Assembly (NCBI GenBank): GCA_030018505.1 | Contig: JASEHO010000041.1 | Span: forward strand, 1-11,386 | Direction of reading: 5' to 3' | Length of the DNA: 11,386 nt | From: a bacterium | Lineage (GTDB): Bacteria > UBA9089 > UBA9088 > JAGUXG01 | In this document: piece by piece, positions 1 to 7,744 of the stretch | Numbering within the stretch: the stretch's first letter is position 1 | Layout of the letters: each line of letters starts with the position of its first letter | Notes under the pieces: generated by a model | The model's input: the letters and a program-made list of their open reading frames with translations, nothing else | Told to the model about the DNA's origin: nothing | Database searches by the model: none | Position numbers and translations under genes: made by a program

Positions 1-20
1 TACAGTAAGACGCAGAACGC

Positions 21-1196
21 TTATAATTTTTGGTAAACCTGTTGCTTTTGAGTATAAATGAGAGACTCATAGAGATTTTCTATATCCTTTATCAGCCTCT
101 CTGCTCTGTATTTCTTTGAATTTTCCTTGCTTGCCTCTCCCATCTTCTTTGCTATATCCTGATTTTTTAGAATCTTCTCCATTGCACGAGCTAACATTTC
201 AGGATCCTTTGCTGGAACAAGATAGCCTGTCTCTCCATCCTTTATGAGTTCAGAGACACCACCAACATTGGTTGAGACAACAGGCTTTCCTGAGGCTTGA
301 GCCTCAATGATTGCCGTAGGAAGCCCTTCATTTAGGGAGGAAAGAACAAGAAGGGATAGGTCGGCATAGATAAGATCAAGGTCTTCTCTAAAGCCAGGGA
401 GAAAGAGACTGTCCTTTATCTTTAGTTCTTCTGCAAGTCTCTCTAAATCTCCTCTTTCTGGTCCATCTCCAACGATAATAAACTTAGTCTCTGGAATTTT
501 CTTAAGGAGAAGCTGGGCAGAGAGGAAAAATGTCTTATGGTCTTTTATTGGAACAAGCCGGGCAACAATGCCAATAAGGGGTGTCTTGGAAGATAAGCCA
601 AGCTCCTTTCGTAAAATTCCCCTCTTTCCTTCTATATCATAGAATTTATCAAGCTCAAGACCCAAAGGGATGACAGAAAATTTATTCTCTTTTCCTATAC
701 CAAATTCCAATATCTCCCTTTTTTGAGAGGAAGTGAGCACAATTATCCTGTCTGTTATTCTGGCAAGCAATCTTTCTATCAAGATAAAGAGCTTTGTCTT
801 TGCTGGGCTAAAATAGGAGTGAAGGACATGTCCATGGAAGGTATGGATGATAACAGGAACACCAGCTAACCAGCCAACCAACCTGCCGATAGCCCCTGCT
901 TTGGCTGTATGGGTATGGACTATATCTGGCTTAATTTTTCGGATTATCCAAAAGAGCTTGAGAAAGGTGATCATGTCCCTTAGCGGATGGAGCTCCCTGC
1001 CAAGCTCTGGAAGGAAGATAAGGTCTATTCCCCTTTTTTCTGCCTCCTGAGCCATACTCCCTTCGCTTTCTCCCTCTGCTCCATAAATCAGGGCTGTACT
1101 GAATTTTTCTTTATTTAAGCCACTTGAAAGGATGGTGGTATAGATAGCCGGACCACCCACATTAAGGCGAGCAATTATATGAACAACCTTTTTCAT
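21..1196 (-). CDS. GT4-family glycosyltransferase (GT-B fold)
   Basis: A 391-residue retaining glycosyltransferase of the GT4 group, likely cytoplasmic or membrane-associated, moving a sugar from a nucleotide-sugar onto a glycan or lipid carrier. The N-terminal Rossmann domain opens with MKKVVHIIARLNVGGP (Gly-rich loop at residues 14-16), followed by HTHTAKAG (94-101) and HTFHGH (118-123). The C-terminal donor domain has VARLVPIKDH (211-220), VGDGPERG (242-249) and the E-x7-E signature ExxxxxxxE at E290/E298 in NEGLPTAIIEAQASG. Length is normal for the family. The start is fixed by the conserved N-terminal beta strand, although no clear Shine-Dalgarno precedes it. It lies 87 nt after the annotated stop of the coiled-coil gene, or 31 nt if the frameshift proposed there is real, so it is probably co-transcribed with it. 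Family is certain from motifs; the sugar and acceptor cannot be told. Capsule, exopolysaccharide or O-antigen assembly are the usual roles. Confidence 0.93.
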   Translation of the reverse strand: MKKVVHIIARLNVGGPAIYTTILSSGLNKEKFSTALIYGAEGESEGSMAQEAEKRGIDLIFLPELGRELHPLRDMITFLKLFWIIRKIKPDIVHTHTAKAGAIGRLVGWLAGVPVIIHTFHGHVLHSYFSPAKTKLFILIERLLARITDRIIVLTSSQKREILEFGIGKENKFSVIPLGLELDKFYDIEGKRGILRKELGLSSKTPLIGIVARLVPIKDHKTFFLSAQLLLKKIPETKFIIVGDGPERGDLERLAEELKIKDSLFLPGFREDLDLIYADLSLLVLSSLNEGLPTAIIEAQASGKPVVSTNVGGVSELIKDGETGYLVPAKDPEMLARAMEKILKNQDIAKKMGEASKENSKKYRAERLIKDIENLYESLIYTQKQQVYQKL

Positions 1197-1227
1197 TTAT
1201 TATTAGTCTTTTGAGAATTTAATCCCT

Positions 1228-1332
1228 CTATCGTTGCCATTCCAAAGTTGACTTATATATGAAAATAACGGCTACGAAAGCGATCATCTCCAAAGCAGTA
1301 AAATATTTAATAATGTCCCGGCTAACCCTGCT
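1228..1332 (-). other. Out-of-frame C-terminal tail of the coiled-coil gene (probable frameshift)
   Basis: In the -1 frame relative to the coiled-coil gene, 34 sense codons run from AGC at 1332-1330 to TAG at 1230-1228. They begin SRVSRDIIKYF, contain the hydrophobic run MIAFVAVIFIY, and end YKSTLEWQR. The switch point is at or near the AAAA run (plus-strand TTTT, 1332-1335) in codons AGA AAA. Adding one A would join the frames as ...VRK-SRVSRD... and give a 391-residue protein with a C-terminal membrane helix. A one-base deletion, an assembly error, or -1 slippage could each explain it. The A run is short for programmed slippage. Confidence 0.45.
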
Positions 1333-2402
1333 TTTCTAACCTTTTCCCTCTCCTCTTTGCTCACCTTCGTATAGTATAATTTCTGGGCAGATTTTGCTGC
1401 CTGCTCAAAAGCCTCATTATAATTCCCTTTTGAATATGCACTTTTTGCCAAAAGAAGCATCTCCTCTGGTTCCTTTCTTTCCTCATCAGATAATGCAGAA
1501 AACATACCTTCTGTCTCTTTAATTGCTTGAGAAGCAAGCTCCTTATTGCCAGTAAGCAAACTCTCTTTTTTCTCTTTTGCCAATATCCTCTCCTCATCCA
1601 ATATTCTCTTTTCGGATAGAAGCCTATCTGTTCCTACTGAAAACTCCAAATTCTTTTGAGTGAGCACAGAAATTTCAGATTGGAGAGCAAGAATTTTTTC
1701 TTGAAGGGCTTTTTCTCTGTTCTCATCATCAGCTATATCTTTTGGTGAGCTTGTTTTCTTTTCCTCATTTTTGGCTTGCAATTGACTCTTTAGCTGAGAG
1801 ACAGCAATTTTATCTGCATCCATCTCCTTCTTTAGCTTCTCTATCTCAGTCTTATTTTTTTCAAACTCTCTCTTTGCCTTATTGGTTCTCTCAAGATATT
1901 CATCTCTTTCTTTCTGTATCTTCTCATAATCTTCTGAGGATACCCCTTTTTCGCTTTGGAGGAAGACAACCTTTTCTTTCTCTTTGCTTATTCTATCAAT
2001 CTCTGCTTGTAATCTCTGTATCTCTAAAGACTTTTGCTCTATCTCATCTCTCTGCTTTACCTCTCGCCTCTTTATTTCTAAAAAACTTCTATCTTGTCCC
2101 TCTCTGTTTTTTAAGAGAGCATTTTTTTCTGTCAGATCCTTTAAGTTAGCTATCTCACCAGAAAGGTTTTTTATCTCAGCCTCTTTCTTCTTTATCTCTT
2201 CTAAGAGTCCTGTTATCTCATTTTGTGTTTCTGCGCCTTTTGAAACCTCTTCTAATTTTTGAGAAATTACCTTCTCTTGTTTGATAGTTAGAATGGATTC
2301 ATCGGACTTTGCCTCTTTTTTCAAAAAGAAAAGTTGAAAAAAGAAGCTAAAAAGAGAAAGACTTAAAAGCCCAATCAAAACAAATAAATATCTATCTCTC
2401 AT
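1284..2402 (-). CDS. Membrane-anchored coiled-coil protein with TPR-like C-terminus
   Basis: A 372-residue protein I do not recognise as a named family. Residues 6-27 form one hydrophobic segment (LFVLIGLLSLSLFSFFFQLF) preceded by Arg, fitting an N-terminal signal anchor. Residues about 36-290 are rich in Glu, Lys, Leu and Gln with heptad-like spacing, indicating a long coiled coil. Residues about 310-347, including AYSKGNYNEAFEQAAKSAQKL, resemble one TPR helix pair. The last residues (AGLAGTLLNILLLWR) look abnormal: the -1 frame continues for 34 codons with a better transmembrane tail, so this C-terminus may be frameshifted (see 1228-1332). There is no Shine-Dalgarno before the ATG, but a TATAAT sits 8 nt upstream, compatible with a leaderless transcript. 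Role unknown; a structural or scaffold function in the envelope is only inference. Coding status is supported by length and by a coherent domain order. Confidence 0.8.
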   Translation of the reverse strand: MRDRYLFVLIGLLSLSLFSFFFQLFFLKKEAKSDESILTIKQEKVISQKLEEVSKGAETQNEITGLLEEIKKKEAEIKNLSGEIANLKDLTEKNALLKNREGQDRSFLEIKRREVKQRDEIEQKSLEIQRLQAEIDRISKEKEKVVFLQSEKGVSSEDYEKIQKERDEYLERTNKAKREFEKNKTEIEKLKKEMDADKIAVSQLKSQLQAKNEEKKTSSPKDIADDENREKALQEKILALQSEISVLTQKNLEFSVGTDRLLSEKRILDEERILAKEKKESLLTGNKELASQAIKETEGMFSALSDEERKEPEEMLLLAKSAYSKGNYNEAFEQAAKSAQKLYYTKVSKEEREKVRKAGLAGTLLNILLLWR

Positions 2403-2410
2403 AGTAAATA

Positions 2411-2440
2411 ATTATAGATTAGACTTTAGCAATTTTGCAA
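2411..2440 (-). promoter_or_regulatory. Sigma70-type promoter for the coiled-coil/GT4 genes
   Basis: Read on the minus strand, TTGCAA (2440-2435; 4 of 6 to the -35 consensus) is followed after 18 nt by a perfect TATAAT (2416-2411). The -10 box ends 8 nt before the ATG at 2402, so a start site 6-8 nt downstream would fall at or next to the start codon. No Shine-Dalgarno is present there, which agrees with leaderless initiation. AT-rich sequence makes chance matches possible. Confidence 0.45.
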
Positions 2441-2502
2441 TTCTTATCCAAAGTGCACCAGTTGCCAGTCATCAGAGAAGACAGTTATTAGTTATTAGTT
2501 AT

Positions 2503-2682
2503 GTAACACTTTACTCATCTGAAGTAACCGAGTAAAATTCAATGTAAAATGTAAAATTAGCAATTAGCATTTTAAGATTATTCCTCTTCTTCATTGCTAA
2601 TTGATAATTGCTCATTGATAATTTTGCAATGAATTCCCTTTTTGCCTAGTTGTTGCTTCACTTCAAATGGGTAAATAGTTAC
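2503..2682. mobile_element. MITE-like palindromic element A, 180 bp
   Basis: A non-coding, long imperfect palindrome filling most of the 334-bp gap between the glycogen fusion gene and the coiled-coil gene. It begins GTAACACTTTACTCATCTGA and its reversed right end reads GTAACTATTTACCCATTTGA, so the termini are inverted repeats. Further in, AATTCAATGTAAAAT (left) pairs with ATTTTGCAATGAATT (right). A 14-nt unit TAATTGATAATTGC followed by the near copy TCATTGATAATT spans 2598-2623. TTAGTTAT flanks both sides (2495-2502 and 2683-2690), a candidate 8-bp target duplication, though the left copy lies in a GTTATTA tandem run. It matches element B at 8016-8217, including identical 17-nt and 18-nt blocks. 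No ORF is inside. The rest of the gap (2403-2494, 2691-2736) shows only the promoter and AT-rich sequence. Confidence 0.75.
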
Positions 2683-2736
2683 TTAGTTATTAGTGCTCTG
2701 GTGCTCCTTTTTCCTTCAAAAGCACTTCACTCTTTC

Positions 2737-5700
2737 TTACCCCCAATAGACAAGCCCCAGGTCAGCCGTGTCATCCACATCTGGATGAAAGGGTGTAATC
2801 CTTATGCCATAGTTGAACTTGCCTGACTTAGTTGCCTTGTATCTTCCTTTATATTTGATGGTCGTGTCGTCCTCTGCATCTAAATCCATCGGAATATATT
2901 GAATATCTTCGGTATAAAGCCCCTTTGGGGGTCCTGTATAGCCTATCACCTCTTCTTTTTTATCCTCAATCACTGCTATTTGGGCAGAAAGCTCCTCTTT
3001 GGAAACCCTGCCCCTGTTTATTTCAAGGCGAAGGGTTATCTCATCTCCTACATTCAATTTCTCACCACGGTCTATGGTTATACTGTTGATATGGACGCTG
3101 GAGAACCTTGCGGTGATAGACCTCTTCCAATCAGCAATCTCCTGAACCTTTTTGAAGCCTTCAGCCATTAAGCTAAAATACCTCTTAGCTACCGGAATAT
3201 ACATCTTTTCTGTATAATCCCTGACCATTCTATGGGTGTTGAACTCTGAAATGACGGAGATAATAGCATCCTTCATCCTCTTTATCCATCTCTCAGGAAT
3301 ACCAATTTCATTCCTGGCATAATACTCCGGGATAATCTCCTCTTCCAGGATGTCATAAAGGGAGTCGCTATCTGCTAAATCCTGAGTCTCAGCATTCTTA
3401 TACTCTCTTCTTCCACCTATTGCCCAGCCATTCTTTCCATCAAAAGCCTCATCCCACCAGCCATCAAGGGAACTTAAGTGGATAATCCCATTCATTCCAG
3501 CCTTCTGGCCACTTGTTCCGCAGGCTTCAAGCGGTCTCCTTGAATTGTTCAGCCAGACATCCACGCCAGAGACCATTCTTCTGGCAAGCTTTATGTCATA
3601 ATCTTCTAAAAAGATTATTTTCCCTAAGAGATCAGGCTGTTTTCCAAGATTGGCTATCTCTTTAATCAGACCAAATGCCATTTCATCCTTAGGGTGAGCC
3701 TTTCCAGCCACAACAAACTGAATTGGATGCCTCTTATTCAAAATCAGTCTCTTTATTCTATTCATATCCTTCAAAAAGAGCGTTGATCTCTTGTATGTGG
3801 CACACCTCCTGGCAAATCCAAGCGTAAGTGAATTAGGGGATAGGTTTCTCAAAAACTCCTCAAGTAGCTCAGGGCTTTCACCCTCCCTTGTCCAATTCTC
3901 GGCTATCCTTTCTCTAATATGGACAAAGAGCTTATTCTTGGCCGCTAAATGCGTCTGCCAGAGCACCTCATCAGGGATCTCCTGAACCTTCTCCCAGATA
4001 TCTTTTCTCATCAAAGCCTCATCAAGCTCTATGCCACAATATTTGCTAAGGAGATTCTTCATCTCTATGGTTAGCCAGGTAGCGGCATGAACACCATTAG
4101 TGATATAACTGATAGGCACCTCCTCTAAGAGAAGCCCTTTCCAGAGATCATGCCACATCCTTTGTGAAACTACTCCATGTAACCTGCTTACGCCGTTTCT
4201 CCTTGAGGAATTCTTGAGGGCAAGAACAGCCATTTCATAAGGAGCCTTCTCTGTGACATCCTTTCTGCCAAGCTCCCAAAACTCTTTCCATGATAAGCCG
4301 TTTGTCTCAACATAGTGCTTGAAATAGTTCTCTATCAGCTGGGGCTCAAAGGTCTCAATCCCTGCTGGAACAGGGGTATGGGTGGTAAAGATTGTGCTTG
4401 CCTTGACCACCTCCTTAGCTGTGTCCAGCTCTAAGTTGTTATACCTCATCAAGTTAATCAGCCGTTCAATCACCAAAAAGGCAGAGTGTCCCTCGTTGAT
4501 ATGATACACAGATGGACTTATATTCATCTCCTCAAGAAGCCTGATGCCACCAATACCTAAGACTATCTCCTGCTCTATTCTGAAGTGCCGTTCTCCACTA
4601 TAGAGCTTTCCAGTAATCTCCCTATCAGACAGGCTATTTTCTCCAATATCTGTGTCAAGAAGATAGATGGGTGTCCTTCCTACCTGCACCTTCCAGACCT
4701 GAGCGTGAACAATCCTTCCTGGAAAATCAATGGCTATAATCATCCTCTCTCTATTTTTAGTAACCTCTGAAAGAGGCATCCTAAAAAAGTCATTATGAAA
4801 ATACTCTACCTTTTGGTTACCCTCTTTTGAGATTCCCTGCTTAAAATAACCCTGTTTATAGAGCAAGCCAATAGCCACAAGGGGAATATTTAGATCAGAG
4901 GCTGATTTTATATGGTCGCCAGAGAGCATACCCAGACCCCCAGCATAGAGCGGCATACACTCATGCAAGCCATACTCCATAGAGAAGTAAGCTACGGGCC
5001 TCTCAGAAGATATTCCCTCTATGCTTTTTAAGAGAGGCTTCTTGCTGGCGCAGTACTTATCAAACCTCTTCATAACGCTCTCATAGAGATGGAGATAGTC
5101 TTCATTTTCAGAGGCTTCTTCCAGTCTCTTTGGGCTCACTGTCTCTAAGAAAGCCACTGGATTATTGCCCATCCTTTCATAAAGGATAGGGTCAAGCCTG
5201 CTGAAGAGCTCATAAGCATCCGGATTCCATGCCCACCAGAGGTTATAAGAAAGATCCCTAAGCCTCTCTATATTTTGAGGGATAGAGGATTTTATAGAGA
5301 ATTGTCTAAATCTCGGCACAGGGCTGTCCGCACCCTTATATACCTCGCCAGGTATTACTTTCTCCTTTTCTATTAGTCTCTTTTCGCAGTTTGTTAGGGC
5401 AATATTAAACGCCTCTAAATAGTTCTTGAAAAAGACCTCCCACTCAGCAGATAAAGCCATTGCTCTAACAGAGCCTCGCATCTTCTCCCTATCCTCGTTC
5501 TTTAGGGCTGAAAAATATAGAAGGAAATTCTTCAGTTCATTCATAGAGGAAGCAAACTCTTTTTCAAGCACTGAAAGCACCTTTACCGCTCCATACTTTC
5601 CCTCAATAGAGTTCACCCATTGTCCAAACCCAGCGGCATCTGTCGTAAGGGTCGGCACAGAATAGGCAATTGATTCTAAGCCGGTGTATCCCCAGGGCTC

Positions 5701-6969
5701 ATAGAAGCTCGGATAGACTGTCAGGTCGCAACCAGATAAGGCCTCATAATACTCCATATTCAGGACACCATCCTGTCCATTAAGATAAACAGGCACGAAG
5801 ATGATGTTTATCCTGTCATCCGGGCTGTTGAGAAGATTGTGTTTTCTGCAACTATTGAGGATTGGGTCATTGTTTGGGTCCCAAAGCTGATGGGTGGCTA
5901 TGCCATAATGCCTTTCTATCTGGTGCTGGGTGTAAGGTGAACCTCCAGTGACAAAGAGATAACAGAGGAGGTTCTTGCTTAATTGCTCAGGGCATCTCTT
6001 CAATTCAGCTAATGCCTCTAAGAGAAGGTCAATGCCCTTGTTATGAAACTCATACCTGCCTGAGGTGGAGACAATAAGCGTCTCTTCGCCTTTTATCTCT
6101 TTACTTAGAAACTGGGAGGAGAATTCCAAGAGCCTTTCTCTGCTCTTCTTAAAATACTCTGGGTTTTCTGAGTAACTGGAAATAGCCTTAACTGGAAATC
6201 CATTGGGCAGGATAGTATGTACCTCCTGGTTCAGCATATGCTTGGCCTCAATAGCAGTTATCTTGCTTACTGTAGTAAAACAGTCTGCCTCTCTGGCTGT
6301 TATTGTCTCAATAGAGTGCTTGGCAGAGACATTATATCTTGTTGCCTCTGAGTCGGTATTGAGGATAGAGAGAATCTTATAGATGTCAACACCGTTTCCA
6401 GCCATAGACCTGCCTAATACTGTGGCGTGGGTGGTGAATATAGTGGCAATATGCGGGCACTTCTTCTTTAGATAAAGCAAGCCTGCACCTGTCATCCATT
6501 CATGGAACTGGGCAATCATATCTGTCTCAGAATAAAGGCTATTGAGAGCCTCTATCGCCTTGGCAGCAGTTGTGGAGAATAAAACAGGCTCCATATAGTC
6601 CCAGCCACCACTCATTGAGTCTATGCCAAAATCCTCCCATAGTTGAAAGAGGAGCTTGTTCTGGTCAAGCCCATCCTTATAATGAACCAGGATAACCCGT
6701 GGCTTTGTCTCTACATTCCAGACACCAATCTTTGCTGTTATCCCAGCCATTTTTAGCTTGGCTTTCAGATTTACCAGCCCTATACCTGTCTCCTCAATGA
6801 ACCCTGGGTTGGTATCTAAGAGTGGTCCAATAAGGATATAGTTTTCTGAAAACTCTTTGGTAGCTTCAGGGAGCTTGCTCTGGATAACCGTATAGATTCC
6901 ACCTACCTTATTGCACACCTCCCAGGATACCTCAAAGAGAAACCTTTTTTTGCTCTCTTGTTCAGCCAT
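2737..6969 (-). CDS. Glycogen synthase (GT3)-alpha-glucan phosphorylase (GT35) fusion
   Basis: A 1410-residue cytoplasmic fusion of the two opposing glycogen enzymes. Residues 1-530 are a GT3 (eukaryotic-type) glycogen synthase that would extend alpha-1,4-glucan from a nucleotide-glucose. The donor loop is in FEVSWEVCNKVGGIYTV (K21-G24), with HEWMTG (156-161), FTTHATVLGR (178-187), GRYEFHNKGID (R305, K311) and the E-x7-E pair E424/E432 in YEPWGYTGLE. I see no arginine-rich regulatory stretch like the one at the end of eukaryotic enzymes. From about 556 a DUF3417-type N-domain (LRDLSYNLWWAWNP, 570-583) leads into a short bacterial alpha-glucan phosphorylase. This has YFSMEYGLHE (661-670), YAGGLGMLSGDH (675-686), HINEGHSAF (823-831), FTTHTPVPAG (861-870) and EACGTSGQKAGMNG (1148-1161), where K1156 is the predicted PLP lysine. 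Residues 1290-1410 look like a beta-rich tail. Both halves keep their key residues, so both are probably active. AGGAGGT with a 4-nt spacer fixes the start. Confidence 0.95.
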   Translation of the reverse strand: MAEQESKKRFLFEVSWEVCNKVGGIYTVIQSKLPEATKEFSENYILIGPLLDTNPGFIEETGIGLVNLKAKLKMAGITAKIGVWNVETKPRVILVHYKDGLDQNKLLFQLWEDFGIDSMSGGWDYMEPVLFSTTAAKAIEALNSLYSETDMIAQFHEWMTGAGLLYLKKKCPHIATIFTTHATVLGRSMAGNGVDIYKILSILNTDSEATRYNVSAKHSIETITAREADCFTTVSKITAIEAKHMLNQEVHTILPNGFPVKAISSYSENPEYFKKSRERLLEFSSQFLSKEIKGEETLIVSTSGRYEFHNKGIDLLLEALAELKRCPEQLSKNLLCYLFVTGGSPYTQHQIERHYGIATHQLWDPNNDPILNSCRKHNLLNSPDDRINIIFVPVYLNGQDGVLNMEYYEALSGCDLTVYPSFYEPWGYTGLESIAYSVPTLTTDAAGFGQWVNSIEGKYGAVKVLSVLEKEFASSMNELKNFLLYFSALKNEDREKMRGSVRAMALSAEWEVFFKNYLEAFNIALTNCEKRLIEKEKVIPGEVYKGADSPVPRFRQFSIKSSIPQNIERLRDLSYNLWWAWNPDAYELFSRLDPILYERMGNNPVAFLETVSPKRLEEASENEDYLHLYESVMKRFDKYCASKKPLLKSIEGISSERPVAYFSMEYGLHECMPLYAGGLGMLSGDHIKSASDLNIPLVAIGLLYKQGYFKQGISKEGNQKVEYFHNDFFRMPLSEVTKNRERMIIAIDFPGRIVHAQVWKVQVGRTPIYLLDTDIGENSLSDREITGKLYSGERHFRIEQEIVLGIGGIRLLEEMNISPSVYHINEGHSAFLVIERLINLMRYNNLELDTAKEVVKASTIFTTHTPVPAGIETFEPQLIENYFKHYVETNGLSWKEFWELGRKDVTEKAPYEMAVLALKNSSRRNGVSRLHGVVSQRMWHDLWKGLLLEEVPISYITNGVHAATWLTIEMKNLLSKYCGIELDEALMRKDIWEKVQEIPDEVLWQTHLAAKNKLFVHIRERIAENWTREGESPELLEEFLRNLSPNSLTLGFARRCATYKRSTLFLKDMNRIKRLILNKRHPIQFVVAGKAHPKDEMAFGLIKEIANLGKQPDLLGKIIFLEDYDIKLARRMVSGVDVWLNNSRRPLEACGTSGQKAGMNGIIHLSSLDGWWDEAFDGKNGWAIGGRREYKNAETQDLADSDSLYDILEEEIIPEYYARNEIGIPERWIKRMKDAIISVISEFNTHRMVRDYTEKMYIPVAKRYFSLMAEGFKKVQEIADWKRSITARFSSVHINSITIDRGEKLNVGDEITLRLEINRGRVSKEELSAQIAVIEDKKEEVIGYTGPPKGLYTEDIQYIPMDLDAEDDTTIKYKGRYKATKSGKFNYGIRITPFHPDVDDTADLGLVYWG

Positions 6970-6973
6970 ATTT

Positions 6974-6980
6974 ACCTCCT
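6974..6980 (-). promoter_or_regulatory. Strong ribosome binding site of the glycogen fusion gene
   Basis: Minus-strand AGGAGGT, a full anti-16S match, ends 4 nt before the ATG at 6969 (AGGAGGTAAATATG). It is the strongest Shine-Dalgarno I found in the window. Genes before and after have weak or no such site, suggesting this large enzyme is translated more strongly than its partners. Confidence 0.85.
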
Positions 6981-6994
6981 AAATTAAAAACCTT

Positions 6995-7744
6995 TCACGA
7001 AAATAAAGCCTTAGAAATGGATGAGAGAATCCCTGCCTTTGTTTGGATATTGAGCCTGACTAAGGCATCTCCAATTCTCTCTTTCTGTCTCATCCTGCTC
7101 TTTGTAAACTCTAAATTTTCCTTAGTGATTATCTTACTCTCCAATAAAAGCCTCTCGACAATGTTGTCATTTATTGTCTGGTTTTGAGAAAGAAGGCTCT
7201 TCGTAGCTTGAAGAAATACTGAGGAGTCTATCTTAAAGGGTGTCTGCCTCTCCTTTCCTATCTCCTCAGCAAATCTCTTTGCCTGTTCATCCCCTTTTCT
7301 TTTAACCTCTTCTTCTAATTCTCTCTGCTGGTATCTCTTGATTGCCACTGACATCTGGGATTCTGTGATAAGCACTGGTCGAATCTTACACTTTGTGAGC
7401 CGAGCAATATCATCTATGACAATCACATCAAGTGGGTCAACCATCGCCATAACGATTGTATCCTCTTTCTTGACTAAAGGAAGGACGGCTTTCCTTAAAA
7501 TGATTGGGGTTAACACCTTAGGAAAGACCGAAAGCTGTATCTTGGTTAAATCCACTTTGGGGATGTTTAGTTGTCTTGAGAGCGCCGAACACAAACCCTC
7601 TTCTGTAAGGATCTTTAATTCAATGAGAACCTTGCCCAGCCTTTTCTTCTGTTCACTTTGAATAGAAAGGGCTTTATCTAATTGCTCTTGGGTTATTGCT
7701 CTGTCTCGAAGAAGAACCTCCCCTAACCTCTCCTTTTTTATCAT
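6995..7744 (-). CDS. Stand-alone MshEN (T2SSE-N) domain protein, putative c-di-GMP sensor
   Basis: A 249-residue soluble protein with an MshEN/T2SSE N-terminal domain but no ATPase. Two 24-residue motifs lie at 6-29 (RLGEVL...L22...L26..Q29) and 35-58 (RLGKVL...L51...L55..Q58), separated by exactly five residues. This is the arrangement that binds cyclic di-GMP in MshE-type ATPases. Residues 59-140, with the VMAMVDPLDV stretch (98-107), follow as in the GspE/PilB N-terminal domain. A charged linker (141-170) leads to a second, degenerate motif pair at about 195-218 and 223-246 (RIGDAL, no terminal Gln). No Walker A or B motif is present, so it cannot drive secretion or pilus extension itself. 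It starts in ATGA overlap with the 81-aa gene and ends 25 nt before the glycogen fusion gene. A regulatory role towards that enzyme is inference. It could instead serve a pilus system elsewhere. Confidence 0.85.
   Translation of the reverse strand: MIKKERLGEVLLRDRAITQEQLDKALSIQSEQKKRLGKVLIELKILTEEGLCSALSRQLNIPKVDLTKIQLSVFPKVLTPIILRKAVLPLVKKEDTIVMAMVDPLDVIVIDDIARLTKCKIRPVLITESQMSVAIKRYQQRELEEEVKRKGDEQAKRFAEEIGKERQTPFKIDSSVFLQATKSLLSQNQTINDNIVERLLLESKIITKENLEFTKSRMRQKERIGDALVRLNIQTKAGILSSISKALFS

Noticed and set aside
1742..2149. Plus-strand open frame of 135 codons opposite the coiled-coil gene
   Set aside because: Its Ser/Leu/Phe-rich composition is the mirror of Glu/Lys/Arg-rich codons on the other strand, and it has no recognisable domain. 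The same applies to the other plus-strand frames opposite the fusion gene, sppA and the CNNM gene.
2598..2623. Short direct repeats with 14-nt period, considered as CRISPR or operator array (also at 8135-8160)
   Set aside because: Units are too short and adjacent, without spacers, and belong to the palindromic core of the MITE-like elements.
2692..2735. Minus-strand AGTGCT ... AGCACT inverted repeat just after the glycogen fusion gene, considered as a terminator
   Set aside because: The six-base arms are separated by a long AG-rich loop and no U tract follows, so it does not fit a Rho-independent terminator.
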